Of a stretch of DNA of 64,000 nt, positions 49,811 through 62,190 are shown piece by piece. Made by a program: the position numbers and the translations under genes. This DNA comes from Cocos nucifera (taxonomy: Eukaryota > Streptophyta > Magnoliopsida > Arecales > Arecaceae), in contig QRFJ01000487.1 in assembly GCA_006176705.1 (NCBI GenBank), forward strand, positions 744,001 through 808,000, written 5' to 3'. Position 1 is the first letter of the stretch; the number at the start of each line of letters is the position of its first letter. Below the pieces are notes generated by a model, which searched no databases, was not told where the DNA came from, and worked only from the letters and a program-made list of their open reading frames with translations.

Positions 49811-49886
49811 ACATACTGTCATAAGGTTGTCTTACTATAAGATTTATCCCTTACAGTGAAAAGGTTGTCCTAATATGTGCTGATCC
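49811..49886 (+). promoter_or_regulatory. Conserved leader motif in D
   Basis: The motif reads ataaggttgtcttactataa, gatttatcccttacagtg, aaaaggttgtcctaatatg. GGTTGTC occurs on both sides of the hairpin-forming core. It lies about 85 bases after the primer site. Confidence 0.5.
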
Positions 49887-51760
49887 AAGAAATCTAAATC
49901 ATAAATATATTAGATGAGATTTAAAATAATTTATAATTTATTTTTAGATTTTAAATCTAATATTAAATAGTTTATGATCTGATTTTGATCATTTAGATGA
50001 GATCCATGTGATATATTTCATGTAATGATCTAAATCTTCATGTTGCATATGTTGATATATAGCTTCATTTTTTAATCTAGTTCGCATATGTATGACATAT
50101 AAGTTTTGTAGAATTTAAATTATAAACTTAATTTCTACAAAACTCTAGATTCAAAATCTTAGGACATGATCGAAATATCAAAACAAATCAGATCTAAAAC
50201 CATCATTTGAATTTGATTCAAAGTAAAGTATTTATAATTTAAAAATATTTTAAATAATAAAATCAAAAATTAGTTCTAAGGCTCCATAAATCCAAACTTG
50301 TAAGCTTGAACTTAATTGAGAATTAAGTGATTGTTTAGGATCTAGGTTTGTGATTTGAAGATCCTAAGATAATTTCATAAAACATGGGTTAATGAGTAAT
50401 AGGTTAGCTTTGATCAGTTCCTTTACTGGGTTAGACCTAGGGTTAGATTAAATATGGACTTAGTTAAGAAATTGATCAAACCTAATTAATAGTTAATTAA
50501 GATTAGGTCATTTCTTTAGATCAATTCAATAGTTGTAGTTGATCAAAGTCCATACATCTAACAAATAGATACTGATCATGGCTCAGTGGTCGAGCCTGAG
50601 TCTTTAAACAAACCAAATTAAAACTGATAAATCGATTGGTGTCTAAGGTAAGTCTGGCATTCTAGATCGATGATTTTTAATTGGCAACCCGCTTACCTGG
50701 CTATTTCTGATGGTATCTAAGGCAAGCCTTGGTAGACCTTTCCATCGATCTTACTTACCTGGCTAATGTGGTTAATCAGCTTTTGATTAGGTTGCTCATT
50801 GATTCATGCTAACCCATATCATATAGAAAATCAGTGAGACTAATTTCATTCAGTGAGACTGATCTAGGTGCCCATGGACTGAAATTGATCCTAGTCCGTA
50901 TTGATGATTTGAGAAGTCAGTCGGAGGACTTGACTTGGTGAAGTCAGTGAGAGTAAATTGATCCATGTCCTTTCTATCCTTAAATCACTAATAATTTAAT
51001 TTTTTTAAAATTATTAGGCCCTTAAAATGATAAAGTTATGGAGATAACTGAGTCATAGCCTTCCATTAAGATGTTTGATAATGGATCCATTAACTCAATA
51101 ATCATTGAAGGCCCATAGGCCTGGTGCTTGTTAACTAATGAAATTATCATTCATCATATGATGACTTGGATATGTCTCTCTAATGATGGTTAGATTGATC
51201 AACCATAGTTGGGCTTAATTATTCGTTGGTTAGATGCACCAAATATAGTCATGTTAATGGTTGAACCTAACCGGATCCTTACAGCGGAGGCCCTAGCCTA
51301 CTGATTAGATTTCTGGGGCAAAATTAAATTATTAGAAGTTGTTTGGAGAAACAATTGATTATGAACCTACCCTTAGATGTACATAGGTTGACTAACCATA
51401 GTTGGGCTTATGTACAGTTTATGTGGATTCTAGTACCTACTAGAAAATTAAAGTAATTCTTCAAATTGGAGGAAGAGGCTATCAATTCGAATAAAATAAT
51501 GGAAGAATCTTTAGACTAAAGTCCAAGTCTCTAGGCTTAATATAATTCATATACTTAGGTCATTGTTTTCTTTTCTCAAATTAAGGCTAAACCCTAATTG
51601 CTCCTATCATTGTTAGACAATGATGACTTATGGGATCCAACTTCAATAATTAATATCGAAAGTTGAATTTGGTTCAGCAGTATGAATGAGTTCATATTGG
51701 GGCTTCAAAGTCCAATCAAAATAATTAATCCAAGGTTAACCCAAATCAGGCATAGTGCTT
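49887..51760 (+). other. D non-coding leader
   Basis: Collinear with F's leader (6621-8480). No gag motif is readable. Confidence 0.65.
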
Positions 51761-54300
51761 CTAATGTTAGAAGCAGGGTCATAAGAAGAAAATTTGTCTT
51801 GCTTTCCTGACCATAATAGGCTGAGCAAGAAAAAGAAGCAAAAGTTGCTCATTAAGGATGTTTTATGATAACAGCTTAAAATTTTTCTGTATATAATTCT
51901 ACTACATGGGTATTAGATGCTGATAGTCTTATGCAATTTGTTGCAAAGACTATAAGTAAGTAGGATATTTAAAAATGATGAAAAATATCTGAATGTTGGG
52001 GATGGAAATCTTGTTCCAATCCTAGCTTTAAAAATTGTCAAGCTTATTTTTAATAAATGTCATTTTGAGTGATTATCACTATTGTCCATCGTTTATGATA
52101 AATGTGATCTCTGATGGTCTTTTGGTCAGAGATGATTATCATTTCTCAATAAAGAAGATTATTATGATATTATTATAAATAATATTATAATAATATATGG
52201 ATAATAAAAATGATATTTAACATCTATACAACCTATTAAGTGTAATATATATATTTAATAAATATCTAAGTTAGATTATATAATCGATATCTATCTTTGT
52301 CATTATAGGCTTAGTCATCTTGACAAGAACAAGATAAACAAATTAGCTTGAGAGAAAAATCTTGACATCAATGATTGTGAATCATCAACAGCTTATGAAT
52401 CTTGTCTTCTTGAGAAGATAACAAAGTCACCTTTTCCTGAAAAAAGATGAAGAAGCTGATAAAGTTCTAAGTCTCATACATAATGATATATATGGACCTA
52501 TGAACTTAAGTGCCAAAGAAAGATATTAATAATTCAATACAGAACCTATCCTGGCATGGGTGCATCTGGCTTGAATCATTTGAAATGTTCAAACGATTCA
52601 ATAATGAAATAGGAAACAAATTGGAAAGGACATTAAAACTCTTCGATCAGATCGAGGAGGCGAATACTTATCCAATAAGTTTATGACATATTTAGGAGAG
52701 AATAGGATTCTCTCTCAATGGATTCTTTTTCGGAATACAGTGTATTTCAAAGGTGAAACTTGAACTTTGTTAAAATTGGTTCAATCCAAGATAGGGTTCA
52801 CTTGTTTGCCTGCTTCAGGGTTGTGCCCTTATGGCTGCTAGTTTTATTATGAATTTATACCAAGTAAATATGTTGTAAAAACTCCATATGGGATATGGAT
52901 CGGGCATAGACCTAGACTCTCTCACCTTTGGGTTTGGGGCTGATCGGCCTATGTCAAATATTTGCACATAAATAAATTTGAATCCTGGTCCAATAAGTAT
53001 TTTAAGGATTATTAATTCTACTATGCTAAAGAACATAAGATGTTCATCAGCAGTAGGGCATTTCTTTTGGAAAGAAATTTCTTAGAGAAGGAACTGATGC
53101 CTGTCAAGTTGAACTTGTAAAAGTTTGACTGGTAGAAAAGAACTGACATTATTTGATAAACCTACATAATCGGATTTGATCAGATCAAATTCGGAGCCCA
53201 TTAAAGTATCATCTTTAAGGAGATCTGATAGAGTACCACATTGACTGGATAGATACTTCAGTATCTAGGTTCGGAACGATGATCCTATTAAGCTCGATAA
53301 GAACAATAAAGATTCAATCACCTATAGGGATATAATGCAATGATCTGACTCTGAGAAGTGGCTTGGAGCCACATGATCCAAATTGAAGTTCATGAAAATC
53401 AATAGTGTATGGATACTAGATGATTCACTTGAAGGGATAAAATTCATTAGATGTAAATAGATTTTCAAAAGGATCAGAGTAGCACAGATGGAAAGGTAAA
53501 GATCTGTAAAGTCCATTTGGCTATTATCTCAGTTTTGGAACATACGTTCTGAACGTATATCTTTGTTATGAACAAAGATAAATTCTGTATTTATAATTGG
53601 GCAAAATATTTATAGTATTATTTCTTATGATATTTGAGGATGAAATTCTCTTAATCGAAAATGGCATTCCAGCATTGCAAGAAATAAAGATTTAGCTGTT
53701 ATCTTATTTCTTCATGTACGAGACCAAATATAGTATACTTACTAGAGGTAGTAAGCAGATACCAGTCTGATTCAAATGAGAGCTACTGAAAGATTGTATA
53801 GACAATCCTTAAGTATTTGAAAAATACTAAGATTTAGTGACTTAAATATGAAAGTACTAATTTAAAATATATGAATATTTTAATTTTAGTCAAAACAAGA
53901 TGACAACAAGAGAATATCGGGTCATACCCTAATTATAGAAGCAATCTGTTGGAAAGATTTCAAGCAGTATACTTTAGCCTATTCAGTTAGTGATGTAGAG
54001 TATATCGTGGCATATGATGTTGCCATATAAGCTGCATAGTTGCCGAGGTTCATTAGCAAGTTGGGAGTGGCACTCTCCACTAATGGTCCAGTCCTATCAT
54101 AGCATTGGAGCCATAGCTCAGGCTAAAGAACCAAAGGACAAGCATATTCTACATCATTTTCACCTTAGATATTAGATCTAAATGACGTCGATCTTTGGAA
54201 GATCGATGTAAAAGAAGAACTTAACTGACCCATTTGCCAAGCCTTTAGAACTAAGGAGTTCTACGAACTCAAGTGGAAGATAGGATATTTAATATCATTC
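51760..54300 (+). pseudogene. D pol remnant with shared RT deletions
   Basis: The protease remnant reads WVLDADSLMQFVAK near 51908. Pre-integrase (about 52300-52440) contains QEQDKQ and ESCLLE-type pieces. Integrase fragments run about 52540-52960 (CIWLESFEMFKRFNNEIGNK). The RT N-terminus is at about 53330-53480. It then jumps at tccatttggctattatctca (53513; F 10209) to the palm tail with EILLIENGIPALQEIK (about 53640). RNase H pieces follow to about 54290 (HSIGAIAQAKEPKDKHILHH). Many stops. Confidence 0.82.
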
Positions 54301-54314
54301 TGATTGGCTTTAGT

Positions 54315-54326
54315 CTAAGTGGGAGT
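54315..54326 (+). promoter_or_regulatory. D polypurine tract
   Basis: CTAAGTGGGAGT directly precedes LTR2, the usual copia plus-strand primer position. Confidence 0.75.
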
Positions 54327-57185
54327 TGTTGAAAAATATATTCTAAAGCTAATCATCTAAGTGGTAGATGATTGGAATTAGTATATGAATTATCTAATAA
54401 TAATAATAATTATTTAGCTAATTCATCATAAAAGTTCTATCTTCCTTAAATGAACTTCTAAATTATGATGAAGTACTTAGAACCATAATCAATTGATAAA
54501 AAAGAATTTAGCGGATGGTTCTTAAACTATTCATGATCAAATGATAAGTTATTAATAAGGATGATAACTTATCGAGTATAGATTGCTGTATGCCATATGC
54601 GTTGGTTGTCCTCATAACCAAATGGTGTGGAGATACTGGTATGGCATTCAGGTGAGATGTAGGAATATATCTGCACTGAACGTGACCAATGTAGCGCTCT
54701 ACTGTCAAAAGTAGCTAGCTAAGGCTAATGGGTATAAGTATCCCTCCGATCTGAAATCACCACGGTGACTTGTAAGTAATTCACTGTACTTTAGTGTTGG
54801 ACTACCTGTATTTCTAATATAGGTTCGAAAGATTTTTGGGTATAGTCAAATACTTATGAAGTCGGTGTGTGAGTCAAGATGGGATTGACTACTCCTGATT
54901 AGCTTCAGGAAGAGAATGTCTCATTGTGTTTCAATTTAGCAAAACCTAGGCCTGGGTAATCCTCATGAGGTGTCATGAGATTTGCAAAATTTTGAAATAT
55001 AATAAAGATGACTTATATAAGTATTTGACAATATACTCGAAGTCGTCTTGAGCATTATTGATCATAGGGATAAATTATATGGTAAACATGAGCCAAGGTT
55101 CTAAGAATGTTGCTTTTTATACATTTGACCTATTCGGACGTCGAAAATCATTGCTAGATGGTAACTTTGATTGGTATAGAAATTGGTTTCTATGCTATTA
55201 GCTTAGGTTCGAACCTATGGGTCATACACATTAGAGCTTGTAATCTGATCAGATGGTCAATCAATGATTAAGAATTGTTCTAAGGTCAATCCATCAATAT
55301 GATTGGTGTTTGACCTAATGCAAGTGTTGCAGGAGGATCGATCAGCAATTGGATTGCTAATCGGCTCAATTTGATTGAGCAATTAGGCTGAGATCAAGTC
55401 TACTTAAATTAGATTCAATTAAAATTAATTTAGATTTAATTAAATTAAGTCTAATTAGTTTATTGGATAAGTCAATCGTAAGGAAGAACAAGTCCTTGTT
55501 AGATTAGGACTTGAGTGCACCTAATTCCTAATTGAGTTAGAAATTAAATCAAAATTAAATATAATTTAATTTAATTTAATTAGGCTTCTAATTGGATTAG
55601 AATTTTTTATTAATTAGGTTGACAAATTTAATTAGAATTGGGTTCAAAATGGTTTGACCTAGTTTGCATTAAAGAGTCCTAGTTAGACTAGGACTCTTTC
55701 CTTCTCATTTTCCTTGCGCCTAAGAAAGCCCATGCCCACCCTTTATTTTTTTGAAGTTAATGTGAATACTTCTCATGTTAAGGAAGGTATTCCATGCCCA
55801 CAACCTTGTTGGTTTTGGAATATTTTTTGACTTGGTCAATTTAAGGAAGTTGTTAAGATTTGAATTCTATTTGATAGATCTCTCTCTATGGAAAGTAACC
55901 CATGCCCACTATTATTTTTGTGTGCCTTTTCCTTTATTTTGTATGTGGGATTGCTGGTGTTCACGCCTAAAAAAAAGGAAGGAGCATCCGAGAGTTGGAC
56001 GCCCCATAGGATTCCTAAGATTCCTTCTAAAACTAGGTTTTGACCTAGTCAAAAGAAGGCTCTTGTGGGACGCCTCCTTAGAAGAGTTTTTGGGCGTCAA
56101 AACTCTAGGATATTCCATGGCAAAAACCAGGGAAATATGAGGATGGGCTTGGAGGTTTAAGGCACCAAGAATCTTAGAGGAGAAAACTTCTTTTAGACAT
56201 TAAGTGTTGATGTCTTGTAGAGAAAGGGTAAGAGAGAAGAATGTCTTCTCTTATAGTTTTATTTCAAGATTTTTTGGTCCTTATTTTTTTGTGATTTTTA
56301 TGTAATAAAAATCTAAGAGAGAAAGAGAATTAGGGTATGTGATTTGTGCTTCAAGGTATTGGAGCATAAAGATTCTTTTTGGACATGATCTGATCATGTC
56401 CTGATGCAAAAAGAAGAAGAGAATGTCTTCTCTTAGGATTTTCTTGAGAGCCCTTCTTCTCCATTTTATTATGAGATTTTTATGAAAAAAATATGAGGGT
56501 GTGAGATCTAGAAAAATAGAAAAAAGTCTAGAGAAGAAGGTCTCCTCTGATCCTAGCATAGAGATGTTGTCAGGACATCAACCGTTGATGTCCTGAAGGA
56601 GAAGATTTGTCTTCTCCTAGGATTTTTTTCATATATTTTTATTTCTAATTTATGAGAGATCCAATGATTGGATTTCTTCCTTATTTCTTCTTATGTTCTT
56701 CATCTTTTGAAGTATCCAAGAGATTCAAAGAACATGTATTTGATTAACCATCAGGAGGGATCTATGAAAAGCTAGCACTTCAAGCAAATCTTCATTCGAC
56801 GAACCTCCGATTTGTGTTGCAGGTTCGTGTGGATCATCTATAGAGGTTGGACACATGTGTGGCTCCAAAAGCAATAACGGAAATCAACTATGGAGTTCTC
56901 GACCCACATAAAGGTAAGAGTCTAATCTCTTGGTAACTTGGATATGATCTAGGGTTAGATCTAGAATTGTTCTAAATCTAGGTATTGATATGATCAATAC
57001 CAGTTGTGATTAATTTAATTTCAGATTTATATTTGCATCATAATATGTCATAGATCCTTGATGTAGGATTTTGTAATATGATTACATGCATATTGTAGAT
57101 TAAACTATTTAATCTATATCTTTCGCTGCTTTAATTTTGAAAAAAATTTGAAATCTATGCATGAAATACTGCATGTTTTCCATCA
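54327..57185 (+). repeat. D 3' LTR
   Basis: 2859 bp, TGTTGAAAAATATATTC to GTTTTCCATCA. The 121-codon frame at 55775-56140 lies wholly in the LTR and has no domain. Confidence 0.93.
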
Positions 57186-57509
57186 TCCTCTTTGTTTGGT
57201 AGCCTTGAAGTTCTCTTAAAATATCCAAAAAGCCATTTCTAGATGTTGAGACTAAAAACTTGCCATTAGACTAATTCTATGCATTTTTGAAATTTCTATA
57301 GAACTAGCATTTAGAGCTTTCATTTATAGTTGAGTCAAATTAAGACTAAGTAGGGGTTGACTTACGGTAACTATGAGTTTGCTCCATAGAAGTAAGGATT
57401 GACTTAAGGTCTAGCTTGAAAAATATGGCTCTCTATTTTTTGAGAAAGTCAACTCGAGACCAACTAGGAGTGGATTTAAGGCCACAACTAAAAAATCCAA
57501 CTCACTATC
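57186..57509 (-). repeat. C 5' LTR, middle part
   Basis: C sequence between D and A. It has several gttgactt / gtcaactcgag-type repeats (57357, 57390, 57448) as in the 13910-14300 fragment. It ends in CTATC, A's left target duplication. Confidence 0.55.
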
Positions 57510-58312
57510 TATTAGGATTTGGCATTTTGAATTTGACTCACAGTAGCAAGGCCCAAGACCAAAAAGCTTAGGCCCGCAGGTAGGCATGGCCCATATGAGC
57601 GTGTGGCCTAGATGCACGAGCATGGCCCCTGACACATGATTGTGTGGTCCCTGCATGGTCCACCATGCCAGGCACGAGCATGTGGTCCAAGGGGAGACAT
57701 GCAGACCAGGCATGGTGCACATGTGGTCCACATGCTCAGGAGGCATTTTCAAGCCGCTTCACACAGTCCGCATGCGAGGCATGGACCTCTTAGTAGTTCA
57801 AGAAGATTTCATGTGATGCATAGAGCATAAGATGCACGATTGGATGGTTTAGGGCACTTGCGGGCCTAATTAAATGGCCAAAGGATTTTTTCAGTCCTAA
57901 TAGAAGATGTAGATTGATTTGGACTAAAATTTAAGGCCTTTAAAAGAACCTAATAGCCTCTGGAGTTGAGAAAGAGTCAGGTAGCTACTTAGGAAGCAGT
58001 TAGAGCTTCAAAGGAGTGGCAGAGGGTTCATCTTGAATTTTTTAAGAGCTTTATAAAGGTTTGTGCTTCTTGTTGAGAGAGAGTGATTGATATATAAGAG
58101 TTGAGAGGGTGTGAACTTTTTTTGTATTTTTATTTTCTCTCATAGTAAAGCTTGCATGCCTTATGAAGGTAAGCCTTGGATTGATCCATGCATTTAATTG
58201 TATCTTCTGTGTATTTCTCTTCTTTCTTTCTATTACAATATTGACATCATCATCAGAGTTGTGATCGTGGACAAGGATATATATTCCATACTCATGGAGG
58301 ATCCTCCTAACA
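57510..58312 (+). repeat. A 5' LTR
   Basis: 803 bp, collinear with 63167-63985. It has clustered catgtggtcca / catggtccac-type repeats (57600-57780). A ctttaaaag near 57934 may be its TATA region. Confidence 0.92.
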
Positions 58313-58314
58313 AG

Positions 58315-58328
58315 TGGTATCATAGTGC
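58315..58328 (+). promoter_or_regulatory. A primer binding site
   Basis: TGGTATCATAGTGC lies two bases after the LTR end; it is a mutated initiator tRNA-Met site. Confidence 0.75.
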
Positions 58329-58371
58329 TAGATTTTTGGGGTTGCAGCAGTGTTGATTGAGATTGAAGAAG

Positions 58372-59080
58372 ATGGTGAAGATAGGCTCAATCAAGTTAGA
58401 GATCAACCGATATAATAAAAAGAATAATTTCTCTTTATAGCAAGCAGGGATGAAAAATGTGCTCATCTAATAAAGGTTGATTGATGCTCTCTTGTGCGAA
58501 GAGAAGCTAACTACTATAGAGGAGAAGAATTGAAGGCGGCTCTAGATGCAGACAGTGAGCATGATCTGCTTGTACTTGATGGATGATGTGATGATCTACG
58601 TGCTTAGCAAGATTTTTTCGATGATGAAATAGATGAAGTTCAAAGAGATGTATACGGCAAAATTACTCATCAACACTCTCTTCCTCTGAAAGTAGGTCTA
58701 CCAACTGCGGTTAAGTAAGGGATAGAGTGTGCATGAGAAGATTAGAGCATTGGCCTTGCTCTTATCACTTTCTTCTTCTTTTAAGTCTTTGGTGACTGCT
58801 CTTCTTATGAAAAAAGTACCATCAAGATGTATGAAGTAAGTTCTACACTTCTCCAAAATGAGGTTTTCAGGTGAAAGAACCAAGCCTTGAGTTTAGATGA
58901 TGACTCGACTTTAGCAGTGACTAGAGATGGTGGTGGTAGTGAATAAAGCGATAAAGGATCACAAGATGGATAGTTCAAACCCAAATCAATAGACTTCAGT
59001 AAGATCAGATGCTACCAGTATGATGAGTTGGGGCATCCAGTTAGAGATTATCCACCCTTAGAGATCAGACGAAGGCTACT
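58372..59080 (+). pseudogene. A gag with zinc knuckle
   Basis: ATG 58372 opens MVKIGSIKLEINRYNKKNNF, SL, stop, QAGMKNVLI: a copia UBN2-type gag start in which the usual Trp of the FSLWQ motif is TAG. Further on are MQTVSMICLYLMDDVMIYVL and FKEMYTAKLLINTLFL. The zinc knuckle (59010-59051) reads CYQYDELGHPVRDY; two Cys are Tyr. The frame is largely kept with TAG/TAA/TGA stops at Trp, Gln and Arg positions. Confidence 0.85.
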
Positions 59081-59129
59081 ATTGATGAGAAAGATGATGT
59101 GCTTATGGTTTTAGATGAAATATCTACTT

Positions 59130-59715
59130 CTTTTCAGTAGTGAATTTTAGATTCAGCATGTTCGCATAATGTTTGTTATAGAGAGGAGCTATTTGACTCC
59201 TCAAAGAGTAGTGAGGCACTATTCATTTATTAGATGGATCGAGCTATACAATCAAGGACATTAAGACTGTCAGCTTGCAGACACATGATGGAGTAGTGAA
59301 AAAATTGGGTGAGATTTGATATATACCTAGTTTGAAGAGAAATCTAATTTTACTAAGCAGACTAGATTCAAGTAGCTAAAAATGGAGAGCTGATGATGAA
59401 ATCCTGAAGGTTATTCATGGTAGTAGGATTGTTATGAAGGAAAGAAAGTATAAAAGATACTACCTCTTGGCAGGGAGCTCAGTACAAGATGGAGTTTTAG
59501 GTGCTAGTAGGAGTTTAGTATGAGATGGAGCTCCAGGTGCAGATGGATTGAGCACGAGATGGATAATAGACAATATCATAGAGTGAAGTTCCTATTATCA
59601 TAGGAGGCTACTTAAAGTAGGTTTCAGATTAGGCAAGTCACAGCATATAATAGAGATAGGGTCGAGCGATTTAGCTTGACTTCCATATTTGTCCATCCAT
59701 GAGCGATCATATTTT
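59130..59715 (+). pseudogene. A protease and pre-integrase remnant
   Basis: Reads WILDSACSHNVCYREELFDS (near 59146), a copia protease start (D-S-A in place of D-S/T-G), then a pre-integrase part with VIHGSRIVMKERKYKRYYLL. It is followed by a tail with no known domain and then by B. No integrase catalytic core follows. Confidence 0.8.
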
Positions 59716-60620
59716 TGTTAGAATTTAACACCTCGAATTCGATCTACAGTAGAGAAGAATTAGTATTAGCAAGCAGTCGAGCTAGCTCAGATACGGAATC
59801 GAGCCAGCTTGGGCTGAGATCAAGCTGGCTCGAACCATAGTCGAGCTGGTCCTCTCAAACAGATAGAAAGCAGGAGTTTGGATGAGATGCAGTCAAGCCT
59901 GCTCGACCCCTGACCAAGCCGGCTCGACGAAAATGAACAGAACATGATGAAATTTTCTGTTTGGACTTAGATTATGATTAATCCAAAGGATCTACAGGAG
60001 TTGCGCGTGGACCATAGGATCCATCAGCCATGAAGGATTGCGATCATGATTTGAAGATTAGAAAATATTCTAAGACTCCATCAAGGTCATGTTTGACTCA
60101 TATTAGGAGAAAGAGCCCCTTTAGGACTCCTGTGAATTATTGAGAAGAGGATTTTTATCCTATTTAAAGGGTTGAGATACTGTGGAGGAGTAAGATAGCA
60201 CATATGGCGTGAGAGATACATAGAGAGACTCAAGCAGCCACTGAGAGGAGCTTGGTAGAGCACTAAGTACGTGCAGCCCATGAGAGAGAGAAGCAATAGG
60301 TGCATAGCATCCAATGAGGAGGCTGTGAGGGTAGAGCATGTTGTAGCTTCTGAGAGTCTTCTTGAGATACTAAGAGAGCTTTTGTGAGGGTAGCTTTTAG
60401 TTAAAAGAGATTTATATACGGTGAGTTGAGAGTGGGTGTTCTCCTCTTGTATTTATTTTTCTCTTTCATAGTGGAGCTTTGCATGCCTCATGGAGATGAG
60501 CTTTTGGGCTGATCCACATACTTGATTGCTTTTCTTATTTTATTTTCTTATTTCTTTCTATCGTAATTCATCCGTATTAGATCCTTAATAAGTTGTATCA
60601 GAGTAGCTGATATTCCAATA
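59716..60620 (+). repeat. B 5' LTR
   Basis: 905 bp. It contains five to six copies of a tcgagc(c/t)ggctcga-like near-palindrome at 59780-59935. It ends with agtagctgatattccaata. Confidence 0.92.
60159..60170 (+). promoter_or_regulatory. B LTR TATA-type box
   Basis: CCTATTTAAAGG lies about 450 bp before the LTR end. The 3' LTR has cattttattaaagaac at the same place. Confidence 0.45.
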
Positions 60621-60622
60621 TA

Positions 60623-60636
60623 TTGGTATTAGAGCC
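60623..60636 (+). promoter_or_regulatory. B primer binding site
   Basis: TTGGTATTAGAGCC immediately after the LTR differs by one C-to-T change from the TGGTATCAGAGCC form. Confidence 0.85.
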
Positions 60637-60684
60637 AGGTTGTACCAAAGCATAGATTATAACAGGTAATAGAGATTGAAGAAT

Positions 60685-61440
60685 ATGAAGAAGATAAACA
60701 CAATCAAGATAGAGATCAATAAGTTTGATATAAAGAATAATTTTTTCTAATGGCAAGCAAGGATAATGGATGTTCTCATCTAATATGGGTTAATTGATGC
60801 TCTCTTGAATGATGAGATGCCAGCCACTATAGAGATGAAGGATTGAAAGTGGATCCAGATGCAGACGGTAAGCATATCTATTTATACCTAACAGATGATG
60901 TGGTGATCCATGTGCTTGACAAGACTTCTCCGATGGTGCTGTGATCGAAACTCGAGGAGTTGTACATGATGAAGTCACTCACCAACATGCTATTCCTTTG
61001 GAGGTGTTCTATCAGCTGCAGATGGACGAAGGCTAGAGCGTGCAAAAGCATCTATGCAACTTTCAATAGATCCTCACCAACCTCATTAGCATTTGCAAAA
61101 AAGTTGAAGAGAAGATCAGGACGTTGGTCTTGCTAGCATCGCTTCTCCCTTCGCATGAGTTTTTGGTGACTGATCTTCTAGTGAAAAAGAGCACCATCAA
61201 GATGGACAAGATCACTGCAACAATACTCTAGAAAAAGGTTCTCAGGAGGGAGAACCAAGCTTCGAGCTTAGATGGTGGCAGCTTAGCTTTGATAGTTTTT
61301 GGAAGAGCAAGAGGCAGTAGATGGAGTGGCAGAAGATTGCGAGGAGAACGATCTAGATCCAAGATGAGGGATCAAAGCAAGTTCAGATGCTACAGGTGCA
61401 ATGAGTTAGAGCATCGAGTCAAGAATTATCCATAACTCAG
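60685..61440 (+). pseudogene. B gag with zinc knuckle
   Basis: ATG 60685 opens MKKINTIKIEINKFDIKNNF, F, stop, WQARIMDVLI, stop, YGLIDALL, parallel to A's gag. The zinc knuckle at 61388-61429 reads CYRCNELEHRVKNY, with only the last Cys changed to Tyr. Basic residues precede it. Stops are mainly TAA/TGA at former Gln, Trp or Arg codons, and a few shifts are present. Confidence 0.85.
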
Positions 61441-61489
61441 AAATCGGACAAGGGCTACTATAGCGATGGTTAGTAGCAAGTCAAAGGAT

Positions 61490-62190
61490 GATGTTCTGAA
61501 GATATCTGACAAGGTATCTACTTCTTTCTAGTAATGGATTTTAGATTCTGTATGCACATATTATGTTTGTTGCAGAGAGGAGCAGTTTGATTTTCTAAAG
61601 AGCAGTGAGAGTACTGTTTATCTACCGGATGGATTGAGTTGTGCGATTAGAGATATTGAAACGATCAGCTAGAGGATACATGATGGTGCAGTAAGGAGAT
61701 TAGGAAAGGTCTGATACATATTCGATTTCAGACAAAATCTCATCTTACTAAGCAGATTGGATTCAAATGACTATAGATGGATACCTGGTGATGGAATCCT
61801 AAAGATCATGCACGATGATAGGATAATATTGGAGAAAAAGAAGAAGATGAGAGGATATTACTATCTGGCAAAAAGCCCAATGTAAGATGGAGCTTCAGGA
61901 GCTAGAGGGAGCTCAATACGAAATGAAGGTGGATTGGGCATGAGACGAAAGACTCAGAAGGATGACATGCGACATTGTAGAGTAAAGTTTCTATTACCAT
62001 AGGAGACTTTCCCGAGCAAGTCTTTGGTCAAAGTGGACATAGCCCATGATGGAGGTGGGATCGAGTGGCTTAGCTCGACTTCCATGTTTGCCCATCCATG
62101 ATCAACAGGAATGCCCCAGAACATGGGGGCGAGATGAATCATAAGCTCTCAAAGTCAGATGGAGGCTGAATGTTAAGTCGAGATGGAGAT
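61490..62190 (+). pseudogene. B protease, pre-integrase and tail
   Basis: Protease starts WILDSVCTYYVCCREEQFDF (near 61538). Then come LILLSRLDSNDYRWIPGDGI and GYYYLAKSP, the pre-integrase region. A tail with MRHCRVKFLLP and VDIAHDGGGIEWLSSTS continues to the polypurine tract (about 62180-62190, gagatggagat). No integrase or RT is present or has room to be. Confidence 0.82.

Larger units (their letters stand above)
46846..57185 (+). mobile_element. Element D: full-length but RT-deleted Ty1/copia
   Basis: LTRs of 2882 and 2859 bp flank a 4.6-kb interior. Ends are TATTG/TGTTG and CCATCA. The flanking duplication is TTCTC/TCCTC. The interior is collinear with F, including a long leader and the same RT deletions. 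As both copies have separate positions, the family was mobilised while already lacking a working RT. Confidence 0.92.

Noticed and set aside
55775..56140. 121-codon plus-strand frame
   Set aside because: Entirely within D's 3' LTR; the 5' LTR does not preserve it and it has no domain.
57411..57752. 113-codon minus-strand frame rich in Cys, His and Trp
   Set aside because: It spans the boundary between C's LTR and A's LTR and arises from catgtggtcca repeats; not a zinc-finger protein.
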